Notes under the pieces: model-generated
Databases searched by the model: none
Told to the model about the DNA's origin: nothing
Seen by the model: only the letters and a program-made list of their open reading frames with translations
Origin: Bolinopsis microptera
Taxonomy: Eukaryota; Ctenophora; Tentaculata; Lobata; Bolinopsidae
Direction: 5' to 3'
Length of the DNA stretch: 64,000 nt
Assembly (NCBI RefSeq): GCF_026151205.1
Contig: NC_087073.1
Location: 22,573,487-22,637,486, forward strand
Translations under genes and position numbers: made by a program
In this document: piece by piece, positions 41,247 through 51,617 of the stretch
Layout of the letters: every line of letters begins with the position of its first letter
How positions within the stretch are numbered: position 1 is the first letter of the stretch

Positions 41247-41891
41247 CAGGGCCTCCCACGGATTGAACAGTTTTGTGCGGAGAAAGAAGTGAAGAGAGTA
41301 CGAAGCCAAAGAGTTCTCCGACAATTATTCCAGCCAGCCTCGCCGCAGCAACGCCAACAGCAAGCAGGGACTTATCCATGCAACATATATACAACGCTGA
41401 CCCAGAATGGACATGCCACGGTACCACTATAATATTTGCTTCGATTCTCCGTGATACTGATAGCACTAGCAGTAGCAGAATTTGCTGCTTGTAATTCCTG
41501 GGCGTTGCTGAACCTGTCATTCCGCCCTATCTGCTATAGACATATTTTTAATCGCCATAATATGTTCAATGTTAAATCAATGTGTTTAACTTAATAAATG
41601 CAAAAGCCTGAGCGAGGTTACCCAGGTAAATTAATCTTTGCAAGTTGAATTTGCGTTTCTGAAACTACTCTCTGCACTGGTAATTGTATTTAAAAGGGAA
41701 CACAAAATGATGTACGTGACCAAAATTATTCCCCGCGCAACGCGATAAGATTCTCTTTCAGCATTCAGTTTCAGTTAATTCTGGGTAATTCGCGCGTAAA
41801 ATCATATTGGCACGTGTGCGTTCCATGTTCTCAGAATTAGGCCACGGTAAGTTTATAATCTTTAACTTTAACTGTTTGGAAACAGGTGTTG

Positions 41892-42119
41892 TTATTTTAT
41901 GCTGGGAATCCCAAAAAGTGCTTGATCGGCCAGTTCATCATTGTGTCTCGCTAAATACTTGGCTAGTTTCATTATGCTTCGACTAATCATCACTGTTGGC
42001 TTGGGGATGGTATTCAACTGTTGAGGGCCTACTGTAACAGCCATTAATACGCTTATAGTTTTCAGACAGCTACTAACCGATATCCAATGGGTCTCAGCCA
42101 TAGAATAATACAGGCTCAA
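41892..42119 (-). CDS. Unrecognised 75-residue frame, arm copy 1
   Basis: The C-terminal 48 residues, ending in 'HNDELADQALFGIPSIK', recur almost unchanged in the right-arm copy at 53,681-53,872, while the N-terminal part differs. I recognise no domain. The frame could be a relic exon of the element that made the arms, or chance: two near-identical DNA copies share any frame by descent. No promoter or splice evidence is claimed. Confidence 0.2.
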   Translation of the reverse strand: MSLYYSMAETHWISVSSCLKTISVLMAVTVGPQQLNTIPKPTVMISRSIMKLAKYLARHNDELADQALFGIPSIK

Positions 42120-42720
42120 TTCGGTGGCTCGGAAAAGTATAATCTATAATATTGAAAGGTTCATGCGCAAATTTACCTAGTTTAGCCGTCATTGATTAGG
42201 TACAGACCGACGGAATTGCTCATCAGCAGATCTTGCGCTTCCGCTGCTGTATCGGACGTCTGTGATCAAAGCAGTAAAGTCGACCTCCCATAAATTGACA
42301 ACAGGATGTCCCCTGATTCTCCTAGGTTTCTGGATAGAAGACAGAAGTCGACTATTTATGCTCAATTCTCGAGCCGATAATAGTCTTGCTTAGATTTTCA
42401 GACAATAGTCTTAAGATTCCTGTTGGTTTCATCGGTGTAATTTATTACAAATATTATCTGTTCACCTTAAAGTTAGCAAATTTTGCTTTTCGCAATTGAA
42501 ACTATAAAAGCGATATGATTAGTCTTGCCAACAAAAGGTGGCTCGAGCTCCATTCCCCCCTACATAAACATTCAGTAGGGTTTTGTGTTCACCCGGCTTA
42601 TATATCAGGGATATGATTAACACACGAATCAGGATGTCTGGAAGGAGTTTCTAGATGTCATGGACACGTGGTGTGACGGCGCAACAAAGAAGAAGATACT
42701 TTAATTTCGCAGTACACGTT

Positions 42721-42948
42721 CTACCGAGAGAAAAGAGGCTTATTCTCTACTGACGCTGCCTCAAGTTTTAGCCAAGATTCTGACGGTCCAGTCTCTTGGT
42801 GGAGCAACTTCGGTTGAGAGGTACCCGAACTACAAAGTTTTCCAATGAAAGCGCTGTCGCAATCGACATCAGCCTCACCCTGTGAGACGAATTGGAGCTT
42901 GTACGACTGGGTGATAAACAAAAAAAGAAACCGCCTCACAGTTAACAA
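42721..42948 (-). CDS. Unrecognised 75-residue frame, left copy
   Basis: The predicted peptide begins MLTVRRFLFLFITQSYKL and differs from its right-arm copy (51,618-51,845) at a single residue, R5 against G5. It has a hydrophobic start and then a polar, Ser/Glu-rich body. No family is recognised. The near identity shows that the arms are young here. It does not by itself show protein-level selection. Confidence 0.25.
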   Translation of the reverse strand: MLTVRRFLFLFITQSYKLQFVSQGEADVDCDSAFIGKLCSSGTSQPKLLHQETGPSESWLKLEAASVENKPLFSR

Positions 42949-43311
42949 GCAGCGAGACCTTATTAATATTATTATTTATGTTATTATATTTATGTTATTA
43001 TATTTATGTTAACACAAGTTTGCGTCTTATGAAAAATTCACGAATTAAGGAGCAATAATTTTATTATTATTTGCTTATTGCTATACTAGTGACTTATTTT
43101 TATTCATTATTGTTTATTTACTGTCTAATTCCGACAACATAGTTTTATCTCATTGTATCCATTTAAAGTTAAAAACGGACATTCAAATGAACGCTCGGAG
43201 CCCGGAGGCATTCAAACGTTTACGTACCTACGGGCGTTGACTTGAACGTAAATGGGCAGACTATTTAACTTTAAGGTTAAACGGATATTAATATATACAT
43301 ATTAATATCCG

Positions 43312-43381
43312 TAGCGTACATGTACGCTAATTAATATCCGTAGCGTACATGTACGCTATATCATAGCGTACATGTACGCTA
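43312..43381. repeat. Three copies of an 18-bp perfect palindrome
   Basis: The self-complementary 18-mer TAGCGTACATGTACGCTA occurs at 43,312-43,329, 43,341-43,358 and 43,364-43,381, separated by 'attaatatccg' and 'tatca' spacers. The corresponding point of the right arm (about 48,028-48,050) has only 'tagcgtacatatattaatatccg', without a full palindrome. The copies therefore arose in the left arm or were lost from the right. Confidence 0.85.
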
Positions 43382-43910
43382 TGCCCTAGCTGGGGCCTCT
43401 TCTCAGACTCTCGAGCGTTCAATTTGAATTGGTGTCGATTCAAAATTAAAGTTAATTAAAGTTCAATAAGATAAACTTATCATTGCTGGTTTGATTTTGG
43501 AACCTTCTCTAGACCTAGTAATTTTGGATTCGTAAGTTATGTGCGAGAATAGCTTCCCAGTCCCACGTCAAAGTGATTTATAGATTATCCTTATTTTTAA
43601 GGGAATCGTTAGGTATTCGTATACTTATAGTATAGTTTTATTATTACACGTACGTGACCAATATTATTCCCCGCGCGATGTTATTACAAATTAGATTCTC
43701 TTTCACTTTGATCAGTTTCTTTCAAAAACAGATTCGCGCGTCAAATATATTTAGTTTGCGCGCTTTTGGTACTCCCAAAAGTACGTCAAAATGCAATTCT
43801 GTGAATTGCATTATTATAAATTTATAGTCATAGGTAATAGGCTCCATGTCATTGTCCACAGGACTGGTCACCGTTAACCTTGTTTAACTTAAACTGGTTG
43901 GAAAACGCGG

Positions 43911-44138
43911 ATGTGTTATGAAAAATTATGTTTATCGCTTTGCCATTCGGCCGGTAGAATTAGATCAGAAAATCATGCGGATACCGATAAGACGATAAAA
44001 CAGTTATCGAATTTTATACCTTTACCTAAGGCTAATGGTGATGCAACGCTAATGGAATACCTTGATCAGAAAGAAGTAAGAACTTTTGCTTTTGGCAAAT
44101 CTAAAAACCACGGAAATTTTCAGCGACATCAACGCTAA
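43911..44138 (+). CDS. Unrecognised 75-residue frame in the left arm
   Basis: A polar, basic-ended peptide containing 'ATLMEYLDQKEVRTFAFGK'. The right arm holds the same DNA inverted at about 47,260-47,500, but there the frame is closed soon after the equivalent start. I recognise no domain. It may be a relic of an element gene. Confidence 0.2.
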   Translation: MCYEKLCLSLCHSAGRIRSENHADTDKTIKQLSNFIPLPKANGDATLMEYLDQKEVRTFAFGKSKNHGNFQRHQR

Positions 44139-44196
44139 AAGTAAAATCGGAAACGACTTTCACTTCAAGATCTACTTAGAGAAAGGGTAATCTTAT

Positions 44197-45491
44197 TGTA
44201 GTGCGACACGAACTGTAATGCGACACGTACTCTAGTGCAAAGTCCGACAAAAACACCCTCTGTCGCACTAGGGTACGTGTCGCACTACCATCCAGGTAGC
44301 GTACTCTACTGCGACAAAATATCCTGACTTACATATTTCCAAGCTCAGGTCACATCCTATCCTTCTTATGGACCATTAAGTGATTCGTCGGGTCGGTTCA
44401 CGTCACTTATTTCGAATTGATCTTGCGAATACGATTCGTCGGTTCACATCACGTGTTTCGAAGTGATCCACTGATCACAATTCCTTCGGGTCAGTTCAAG
44501 CCACGTATGCAGTGTGTGATCCACCGGGTAACTCTTAAGCAGCATATGATCCTCATTCCTATCACACGTATCGTATGAAGTTATATCTCCGATTTGGATA
44601 ACAAGTTCATATTCTTGGGCCATATATAAAGTCACGATGATTCTACCAAAGCATCGAACAACATCAACATGTATTCTTCAATCACCTCCATTCCTGGACG
44701 CACTACTGGTTCAAGAAACGTTATCCACGACGGATACCGCTACTGCCTGGATAATTAGAAGCGCGACGACAGGACCTACTGGCGATCCACTGGGAAGATC
44801 TGCTCCGGACGTCTCAGTCTGATGAACGACACTAGGTACTGTGACCAGTACGAAGACTTATTTCCACCCTCCTACTCCTGCAGCAAACTCTGTCCACACA
44901 GCAAAGCAGCATATGAAACGGAAAGCTTCCGATACTGACCTCCCTACGAAACACCTACCTAATTGCTGATGCTGTTGGACATTATGAAGCCCTCTTGGAT
45001 GAGCTCCTTGCTTTTGGAGTCGACCCTCAATCTGTCATGAGTGACTACGAGAGAGCCCTGATAAACGCTGTGGAGACAACCTGTATACTACCAAGAGAGC
45101 TTAGGATGCTTCTTCCACCACAAGCAAGCACTTTGGAGGAAGATGCAGCAACATGACCTAGTCCCGGAATACAACGCAGAGAACTCAGCAGTACGGAAGT
45201 ACTTTAAGATGATCGGTGCTATTGCCTTCGTGGACCTAATCTTCGTGGACCTAATCTTCGTGGATTGTAATCTTTGATTTTATATTTAACCCCATATTTA
45301 CTCATACACGACTACACTCTTGTCATTAAAACTTAAAAATGGAAAGTCAAATTTTTATTGCGTAAAGTGTTTTGTCGCACTTTAGTTCTTGTCGCACTAC
45401 AGTCCAGGTAGCGCACTCTACTGCGACAGTGTCGATCTTGGAGGTTTCGCACTAGGGTACATGTCGCACTAGAGTACGTGTCGCACTACAG
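44197..45491 (+). mobile_element. MULE-type DNA transposon, decayed
   Basis: Both ends carry 'tgtagtgcgacacg' (44,198) and its inverse 'cgtgtcgcactaca' (45,477-45,490). Each end holds further short palindromic 'gtgcgac/gtcgcac' words. A segment of about 37 bp with 'ccaggtagcg.actctactgcgac' is also present in direct orientation at 44,278-44,315 and 45,391-45,427. Inside are a FLYWCH-like finger and a MULE transposase core. I see no clear 8-10 bp target duplication. The opposite arm has about 70 bp of unrelated sequence at this point, so the locus was not changed by a simple insertion alone. Confidence 0.7.
44708..45240 (+). pseudogene. MULE transposase with FLYWCH-like finger, broken
   Basis: The first part (44,708-44,850) reads 'VIHDGYRYCLDN', 'DRTYWRSTGKICSGRLSLMND', the spacing of a FLYWCH zinc finger, the DNA-binding module often paired with MULE transposases in animals. 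An in-frame stop falls after CLDN. The second part (about 44,970-45,095) reads 'DPQSVMSDYERALINAV', the conserved D-containing block of the MULE DDE core. After a frameshift near 45,100 the next frame gives 'CFFHHKQALWRKMQQHDL', the following conserved helix with its His. The segment between finger and core is shorter than usual, so part of the core is deleted. It cannot encode an active enzyme. Confidence 0.65.
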
Positions 45492-45645
45492 TACGTGAAC
45501 CGAACTGCTGAAGGTAATTCGTTAGAAGGCTTACATCTCGATCCCGGGGTGCGGATAGAAGAAAAACATTATTTATAGTCTTGGACACTTATAACTAGCT
45601 GATAGCACAGACTACGTTTTTGTTAGGAAGAATTAGGGTCCGCAA

Positions 45646-47019
45646 ATATGATGTCATTGTCAAAGTATGAGTATTTACTTTGATAGACACCCGGCTTAGT
45701 TGTAGTGAACGTACGGAACGTTCACTAAAAATAGTTTGTGAACGCGTTCGCTAAAAGATTTAACGTTCGGAACATAAGGTAAAGGAACGTTAATCAGATT
45801 TGAAATATTAACACGTCGACACGCCATCGTTTCCCGCAATTTTACTTGTTCTAGATGAGTTAGAAGAGTTTTAGCGCGCGTGCATGCACGTGTCAGCAGA
45901 AAATATTTTAAATGCTAATAATTTAGGTATTTAATGAAAAAATATGTTAGTCTCATTATCGTATAATGGTCAGCATCCGCAATGTCTATCAGTACAGCAT
46001 CTCTACGTAATTGTGTACACTGTATAGTACACGGAATGAAGTATCGAGCATTAACAGATATATGTGTCATCATTAATTATGGATGAAAATACCTTTGAAC
46101 TATTGAAAGTTGATGATCAATAAACGTCATGCGGTTTGCTACAAGTACAGTCAAGTTAGTATAAGATCTGTCGAAATTCGAGTGAAATTATTTTCATTCC
46201 CATACATTCAAAAACTGAGCCAGTAAACCTTATTAATATTTAGACATGATAAGTAAAAGTAACTCCAATCATTCCAATTTTTCGTCTGGTGTATGTGAGT
46301 TTTTTCCCTCCAAATACTTTACCGGCTGATAAACATTAATATATTTCATGTACACATCTGTTTTCCAAACAGTTTAAGTTAAAGACTAAAGTTACCGGTA
46401 CGTGACCAGAACTGCATTGAGTGCACACGTGCGAATTTGATTTTACGCACGAATTAGTATTAAATGTTAGACCAAGAAATTGATCTAACACACAACTGTA
46501 CTTCTGTACACTTCAATGATTGGGCTGATGACTCCAGTGAAAGGGCTGGTGACTCTAGCGAAAGTGCTGGTGACGAGGAGAAAGACCATAAACCAGGGAT
46601 TCCTTCGGGAGCATGTAAGATTATATCCAAAGTTTGTTCGCCAATGGGGTGTGTCTGGGTGTCAAAGATCTTCAAGGTGGGTGCTACTTGTGATGAACTC
46701 TAGAAGGATGGGATGGTAATACTCGGTCTCGCCGTCTGGAAGCCCATATAATTCCAGTTCAGAAACCGATTAAGGAGGTGCAGCTATACTGATGAGAAGT
46801 CTCCTTAAAGTTTATTTGGGTTAGAAACGCCATCTGGGTCCCTACCCTCGCACAAGATTATTTTCAATTTTCTTGTTGTGTTCCACAATTCTACCAATAA
46901 GTATACTTACCTTTATGTACATGATATCTTTCTATAGCATATTCTCTATACAATAGTGTTTCTCCTATAATAATATATTGTACATGACAGACATAGAACT
47001 TATCCTGACTGTCATCTTT
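45646..47019. other. Central spacer of the inverted repeat
   Basis: Non-palindromic interval between the arms, which meet it at 'gggtccgcaaa' (about 45,636-45,645) and 'tttgcggaccc' (47,020). It contains a GAACG module (45,715-45,895) and an inverted copy of 41,090-41,150. It also has an open frame at 46,464-46,703 containing two 'DDSSERAGDSSESAGDEE'-type acidic repeats, which I cannot assign. If the arms are transposon termini, a transposase would be expected here, and none is seen. Confidence 0.55.
45715..45895 (+). repeat. GAACG module, copy 1
   Basis: 'gaacgttcactaaaaatagtttgtgaacgcgttcgctaaaagatttaacgttcgg' (in pieces) followed by 'cacgtcgacacgccatcg' and 'gcgcgcgtgcatgcacgtg'. The whole stretch recurs inverted at 52,625-52,815. 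The first part also recurs at 54,543-54,630. Words of this sort are seen at ends of hAT-like elements, but I see no transposase. Confidence 0.6.
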
Positions 47020-48368
47020 TGCGGACCCTAATTCTTCCTAACAAAAACGTAGTCTGTGCTATCAGCTAGTTATAAGTGTCCAAGACTATAAATAATGTTT
47101 TTCTTCTATCCGCACCCCGGGATCGATATGTAAGCCTTCTAACGAATTACCTTCAGCAGTTCCATAACTTAAGGTAGATACCATACTATACTACTTGTAT
47201 CACGTCGCGATCCCCACCGACATGTCATTACTTTCTCTAAGTAGATCTTGAAGTGAAAATCGTTTCCGATTTTAGCGTTGATGTCGCTGAAAATTTCCGT
47301 GGTTGTTAGATTTGCCAAAAGCAAAAGTTCTTACTTCTTTCTGATCAAGGTATTCCATTAGCGTTGCATCACCATTAGCCTTAGGTAAAGGTATAAAATT
47401 CGATAACTGTTTTATCGTCTTATCGGTATCCGCATGATTTTCTGATCTAATTCTACCGGCCGAATGGCAAAGCGATAAACATTATTTTTCATAACACATC
47501 CGCGTTTTCCGACCAGTTTAAGTTAAACAAGGTTAACGGTGACCAGTCCTGTGGACAATGACATGGAGCCTATTACCTATGACTATAAATTTATAATAAT
47601 GCAATTCACAGAATTGCATTTTGACGTACTTTTGGGAGTACCAAAAAGCGCGCAAACTAAATATATTTGACGCGCGAATCTGTTTTTGAAAGAAACTGAT
47701 CAAAGTGAAAGAGAATCTAATTTGTAATAACATCGCGCGGGGAATAATATTGGTCACGTACGTGTAATAATAAAACTATACTATAAGTATACGAATACCT
47801 AACGATTCCCTTGAAAATAAGGATAATCTATAAATCACTTTGACGTGGGACTGGGAAGCTATTCTCGCACATAACTTACGAATCCAAAATTACTAGGTCT
47901 AGAGAAGGTTCCAAAATCAAACCAGCAATGATAAGTTTATCTTATTGAACTTTAATTAACTTTAATTTTGAATCGACACCAATTCAAATTGAACGCTCGA
48001 GAGTCTGAGAAGAGGCCCCAGCTAGGGCATAGCGTACATATATTAATATCCGTTTAACCTTAAAGTTAAATAGTCTGCCCATTTACGTTCAAGTCAACGC
48101 CCGTACGTAAACGTTTGAATGCCTCCGGGCTCCGAGCGTTCATTTTAATGTCCGTTTTTAAATTTTAACTTTAAATGGATACAATGAGATAAAACTATGT
48201 TGTCGGAATTAGACAGTAAATAAACAACAATGAATAAAAATAAGTCACTAGTATAGCAATTAGCAATAAGCAAATAATAATAAAATTATTGCTCCTTAAT
48301 TCGTGAATTTTTCATAAGACGCAAACTTGTGTTAACATAAATATAATAACATAAATATAATAACATAA

Positions 48369-48380
48369 ATAATAATAAGG
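48369..48380 (+). repeat. Target-site duplication of the RTE-like LINE, 5' side
   Basis: The 12-mer 'ataataataagg' here is repeated at 51,597-51,608. The left arm has a single uninterrupted equivalent (about 42,955-42,975), which confirms the insertion point. Confidence 0.85.
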
Positions 48381-51300
48381 ATGGTGTGTGACTGTAACGG
48401 GTCCGCATGACTGCAAAAGTCAGTACGTTTAACGCCTCGAGGAAGATCGCAGGATTCCTAGTCTACGCTACTCTTTTCATCATGGCTACGACACTCAATT
48501 TTGGGACATGGAATGTTTGCGGTCTATCGACCACATACAGGCAACACTTCGTTGCAGAGGACATTGACAGATATAACTTAGACATTTTAGCACTTCAGGA
48601 GACCAAAACACGTGAATACTTGGAAACAACACTCCCCGGACATCATCGATTGTTTTTGTTTGATCAGAGACACGATAGACACGGTGGACTTGGGTTTATT
48701 GTTAACAAGCGTTTTTTGGAATGTATAGTATCTCATCATCAGATCAGTGACAGAGTTGTTTATATGGACTTTAAATTAAGTGCTAAAAGGGTGGATCAAC
48801 CACCTTGTCATATCAGAATTGTTAATTGTTACAGCCCTACGAATCCCAAATCAGTTCAGAATCCCCGATTAGCGACCCAATTTTATGATGAGCTACTCGA
48901 GGCTATCAGTGTTCCTGCTAGATTTGAAGTATGGATGTTAGGTGACTTTAATGCCAAACTTGGCAAAAGAAGCCCTGTTGATGTAGAAAATGGTTTACAA
49001 GTGAATATTGGTAGACATGGTGTTGGGAGGAGGAATGAAAACGGTGAAAGGTTGCTACACTTTCTCACTGCTAATGGCCTGTTTGCTGCCAACACTTCAT
49101 TCTCCCATAGCAGCAGACACATTACCACACGGACTGGTTGGATTCGGGATCGAGCAACCAGGAAAAGTAAACCTTATTTCCAACAGATTGACTTCATACT
49201 CTGCAAGTCCAGAAGCAAGGCACTGCTAACTGATGCCAGGTCATATGCAGGTACAAAGCACCGCAGTGACCACAAACTTGTTGTTGCCAAGGCAGATTTT
49301 TCGCAGCGCTTCAATTTGTACAGGGAGAGCAGAGCATTTCAGAAGAGTTATAACACAACAACCTTGATTGGAAGCAAACAAGCTCAACAAGAATATCAGC
49401 AAGAACTTCATCAGAAACTTGAGCAAACTGTATCAGATCCTGACTTTACCTCCAACAACACGGAACAGCAATTTGATATGCTTTTTGGTGTAGTTAAAGA
49501 AGCTGCTGTTTCCACTGTGGGTTTTCGCGAGCCACAGCGAAAGAGGAATCATTCCTCTGACAGTCAAGTTGTTAGCATGTCTGAAGAAAGGAAACAACTT
49601 TTACAACAACTGAACAACAACGAATACAGAGACAGGACAGCTCTCAGAGCTAAAATCAACAGGCTCTCTAATGACATTACTAAACGGTTGAAAACATTGA
49701 GAGTTGAGTTAGCAAACAGCCTAGCTGACTCTATAGCCACCATAGACGAAGGACGGAGAATGTTTGAAGCTGCTCGTCGACTATCAGGCAAACAGAAAAC
49801 GGGTGCAGGCTCTGTGTCTGTTTTCAACACTGACAACCAACTGGTAGATAATGAACGAGACAAGGCTGAAATCATTCGCCAGTACTTTGAAGAACACTAC
49901 ACTGGACCTGACAGTGAACCACCACTAAAACCGTTCACAGGTAACCCTAGGCCCCTTCAAAACCCCATTACAGCGTTTGAAGTTGAGCTTGCGGCCAAGA
50001 AACTCAAGAACGGTAAAGCTGTTGGACCAGATGGGATCCCAAACGAGTTCCTCAAACACTCTCCTGAAATCTTTTATTCCACATTTGCACAACTTACTAA
50101 TCGATCTTTTGAGCTTCATGAACATGTACCTTCTTTCACAGAGGGATACCTTACTCCGCTCCAAAAACCTGGAAAGCCACTAGGCCCTCCTAAGAGTTTG
50201 CGCCCACTTTGCCTACTTAACGGTACTAGAAAGATATTGTCCATGATAGTCTTAAAGCGCATCCAAAGGCAAGTATCTCAGTACACTGGTCCTTGGCAGA
50301 ATGCCTATAAACCTGGCCATAGTTGTGCAAATATCGTTTGGACCCAGCGAATACTAGTATCAGTTGTCAAGGAAAAACGCTGGTCTCTTCATAAGATGGG
50401 CATTGACATGTCCTCTGCTTTTGATACCATAAAGAGGTCGGTATTACTTGACATTTTAGCTGATGCTGGTTGTAGTGAGGATGACATTCGACTGGTAAGG
50501 TATTTGCTCGCAAATACTAAACTGAAGATCAAAGTGAACTCAACAATATCGGGAGAGTTTATTGTCACGATTGGAGCTTTTCAAGGCGACAGTTTGTCTG
50601 GAAACTTGTTCACTCTATATCTGGCAGCAGCACTTTACCACCTGCGTGCTGTTATGTCATATCTAAGACCTAACCCTCCCATAGCTGAGAATCTGTTACC
50701 CCTCGAGTGGGAGTACGCAGATGATGTTGATTTTACTGATGAGGATAAAAGCAATTTGGAGTCTTTGTTGCCAATATGTAAAGAGATATTGGAAGAGTGG
50801 AATCTTTTTGTCAATGAGTCAAAAACCGAGTTCACCCATTTCTATCTGGCCGGCAAGAACGAGGTTGATAACAAAGGAGAAACACTCAGAGGTAGAGAAC
50901 CTTGGAGGTCATCTATCTCTTTAGGCTCTAAGTTGTGTAGCATTGAAGATGTCAAGAGACGATGTATACTTGCTAACATTGCTTTTCAGAACTACAAAAA
51001 AGTCTGGGAACAAGGTAGACGTATACCCTTGAAGATTCGACTCAAGATATATGAAGCACAAGTTGTTTCAATACTGATGTATAATTGCAACAGTTGGGCA
51101 ACATCTAAACAACTCCTTCAAAAACTTGATGTCTGCCACAGGAATCATCTCCGTACGATCATCGGCATGACCTACCCTAATGTCATACGAAATGTGACTC
51201 TATACAAACGCTGCGAAGTTGTACCACTAAGTGAGCGTGTTGCTCGTGCACGGTGGAGAATGCTCGGTCACATCCTCCGTAGTGATGATAACTCACCTGC

Positions 51301-51596
51301 CCAGCTTGCCTTACATTTTGCTGTAGAGAGTCAGAGTTTGATGAGAGGTAGAGTCGGACGACACCAGTCAAACTTGTTAAAAACTATTTTGAACGATTTA
51401 AGTGATAGAAACTTTAGACTTGTAAATACAGACGATTTATACCATTTAAGATTTTTAGCGACAGATAGAAAAGCATGGAGAGAGTTAAGCATGATTTAGT
51501 TTATTCTGTGTTATTTTTCTCTTGGTGACTTATCAGGTCATCAAGACGTTCTTTATGTTCTATTTTTGATTTGAATAAAGTTATATATATATATAT
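48381..51596 (+). mobile_element. RTE-like non-LTR retrotransposon, coding-intact
   Basis: Full span bounded by 12-bp duplications. It has a 26-bp leader, one long frame, a 3' UTR of about 100 bp with AATAAA at 51,574-51,579, and a (TA)n tail. A single endonuclease-RT ORF and a simple-repeat tail fit the RTE superfamily. The short leader may mean slight 5' truncation. The open frame and crisp duplications indicate a recent insertion. Confidence 0.85.
48407..51499 (+). CDS. Endonuclease-reverse transcriptase of an RTE-like LINE
   Basis: The 1,030-residue protein starts with an APE-type endonuclease (about residues 27-300). Expected residues are present: N36 in GTWNVCGLS, E65 in LQETK, D180/N182 in GDFNAKLG, D262 in IDFIL and S287-D288-H289. 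A charged linker follows. The reverse transcriptase (about 515-820) has GPDGIPNEFL, D667 and D673 in GIDMSSAFDTI, FQGDSLSG and the YADD box at 770-773. The C-terminal part has 'RWRMLGHILR', familiar from RTE elements. M1 lies 26 bp after the insertion boundary. M26, just before the endonuclease, may be the real start. It should nick target DNA and copy its own RNA. The RTE clade is probable; Proto2/RTEX kinship is possible. Confidence 0.92.
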   Translation: MTAKVSTFNASRKIAGFLVYATLFIMATTLNFGTWNVCGLSTTYRQHFVAEDIDRYNLDILALQETKTREYLETTLPGHHRLFLFDQRHDRHGGLGFIVNKRFLECIVSHHQISDRVVYMDFKLSAKRVDQPPCHIRIVNCYSPTNPKSVQNPRLATQFYDELLEAISVPARFEVWMLGDFNAKLGKRSPVDVENGLQVNIGRHGVGRRNENGERLLHFLTANGLFAANTSFSHSSRHITTRTGWIRDRATRKSKPYFQQIDFILCKSRSKALLTDARSYAGTKHRSDHKLVVAKADFSQRFNLYRESRAFQKSYNTTTLIGSKQAQQEYQQELHQKLEQTVSDPDFTSNNTEQQFDMLFGVVKEAAVSTVGFREPQRKRNHSSDSQVVSMSEERKQLLQQLNNNEYRDRTALRAKINRLSNDITKRLKTLRVELANSLADSIATIDEGRRMFEAARRLSGKQKTGAGSVSVFNTDNQLVDNERDKAEIIRQYFEEHYTGPDSEPPLKPFTGNPRPLQNPITAFEVELAAKKLKNGKAVGPDGIPNEFLKHSPEIFYSTFAQLTNRSFELHEHVPSFTEGYLTPLQKPGKPLGPPKSLRPLCLLNGTRKILSMIVLKRIQRQVSQYTGPWQNAYKPGHSCANIVWTQRILVSVVKEKRWSLHKMGIDMSSAFDTIKRSVLLDILADAGCSEDDIRLVRYLLANTKLKIKVNSTISGEFIVTIGAFQGDSLSGNLFTLYLAAALYHLRAVMSYLRPNPPIAENLLPLEWEYADDVDFTDEDKSNLESLLPICKEILEEWNLFVNESKTEFTHFYLAGKNEVDNKGETLRGREPWRSSISLGSKLCSIEDVKRRCILANIAFQNYKKVWEQGRRIPLKIRLKIYEAQVVSILMYNCNSWATSKQLLQKLDVCHRNHLRTIIGMTYPNVIRNVTLYKRCEVVPLSERVARARWRMLGHILRSDDNSPAQLALHFAVESQSLMRGRVGRHQSNLLKTILNDLSDRNFRLVNTDDLYHLRFLATDRKAWRELSMI

Positions 51597-51608
51597 ATAA
51601 TAATAAGG
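51581..51608 (+). repeat. (TA)n tail and 3' target-site duplication
   Basis: A TA run from 51,581 is followed by 'ataataataagg' (51,597-51,608), the same 12-mer as at 48,369. RTE-type LINEs commonly end in short tandem repeats instead of poly(A). Confidence 0.8.
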
Positions 51609-51617
51609 TCTCGCTGC

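Larger units (their letters stand above)
41247..45645 (+). repeat. Left arm of the large inverted repeat
   Basis: From 'cagggcctcccacgg' at 41,247 this arm is matched in reverse by the right arm ending at 54,540. Matching blocks are 41,247-42,130 with 53,630-54,540; 42,165-42,215 with 52,820-52,865; 42,295-42,645 with 52,300-52,605; 42,645-42,960 with 51,605-51,930; 42,960-44,185 with 47,225-48,380; and 45,500-45,645 with 47,020-47,160. The MULE at 44,197-45,491 is private to this arm. It is either a very long terminal-inverted-repeat transposon or a segmental inverted duplication. No transposase for the arms themselves is visible. Confidence 0.8.

Noticed and set aside
41227-41520. 97-residue hydrophobic frame on the minus strand
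   Set aside because: The equivalent frame in the right arm (from 54,262) is closed early, and no domain is recognised. It is probably chance.
46464-46703. 79-codon frame with acidic Ser/Asp repeats in the spacer
   Set aside because: Low complexity with an overlapping second frame, no motif, and not a plausible transposase.
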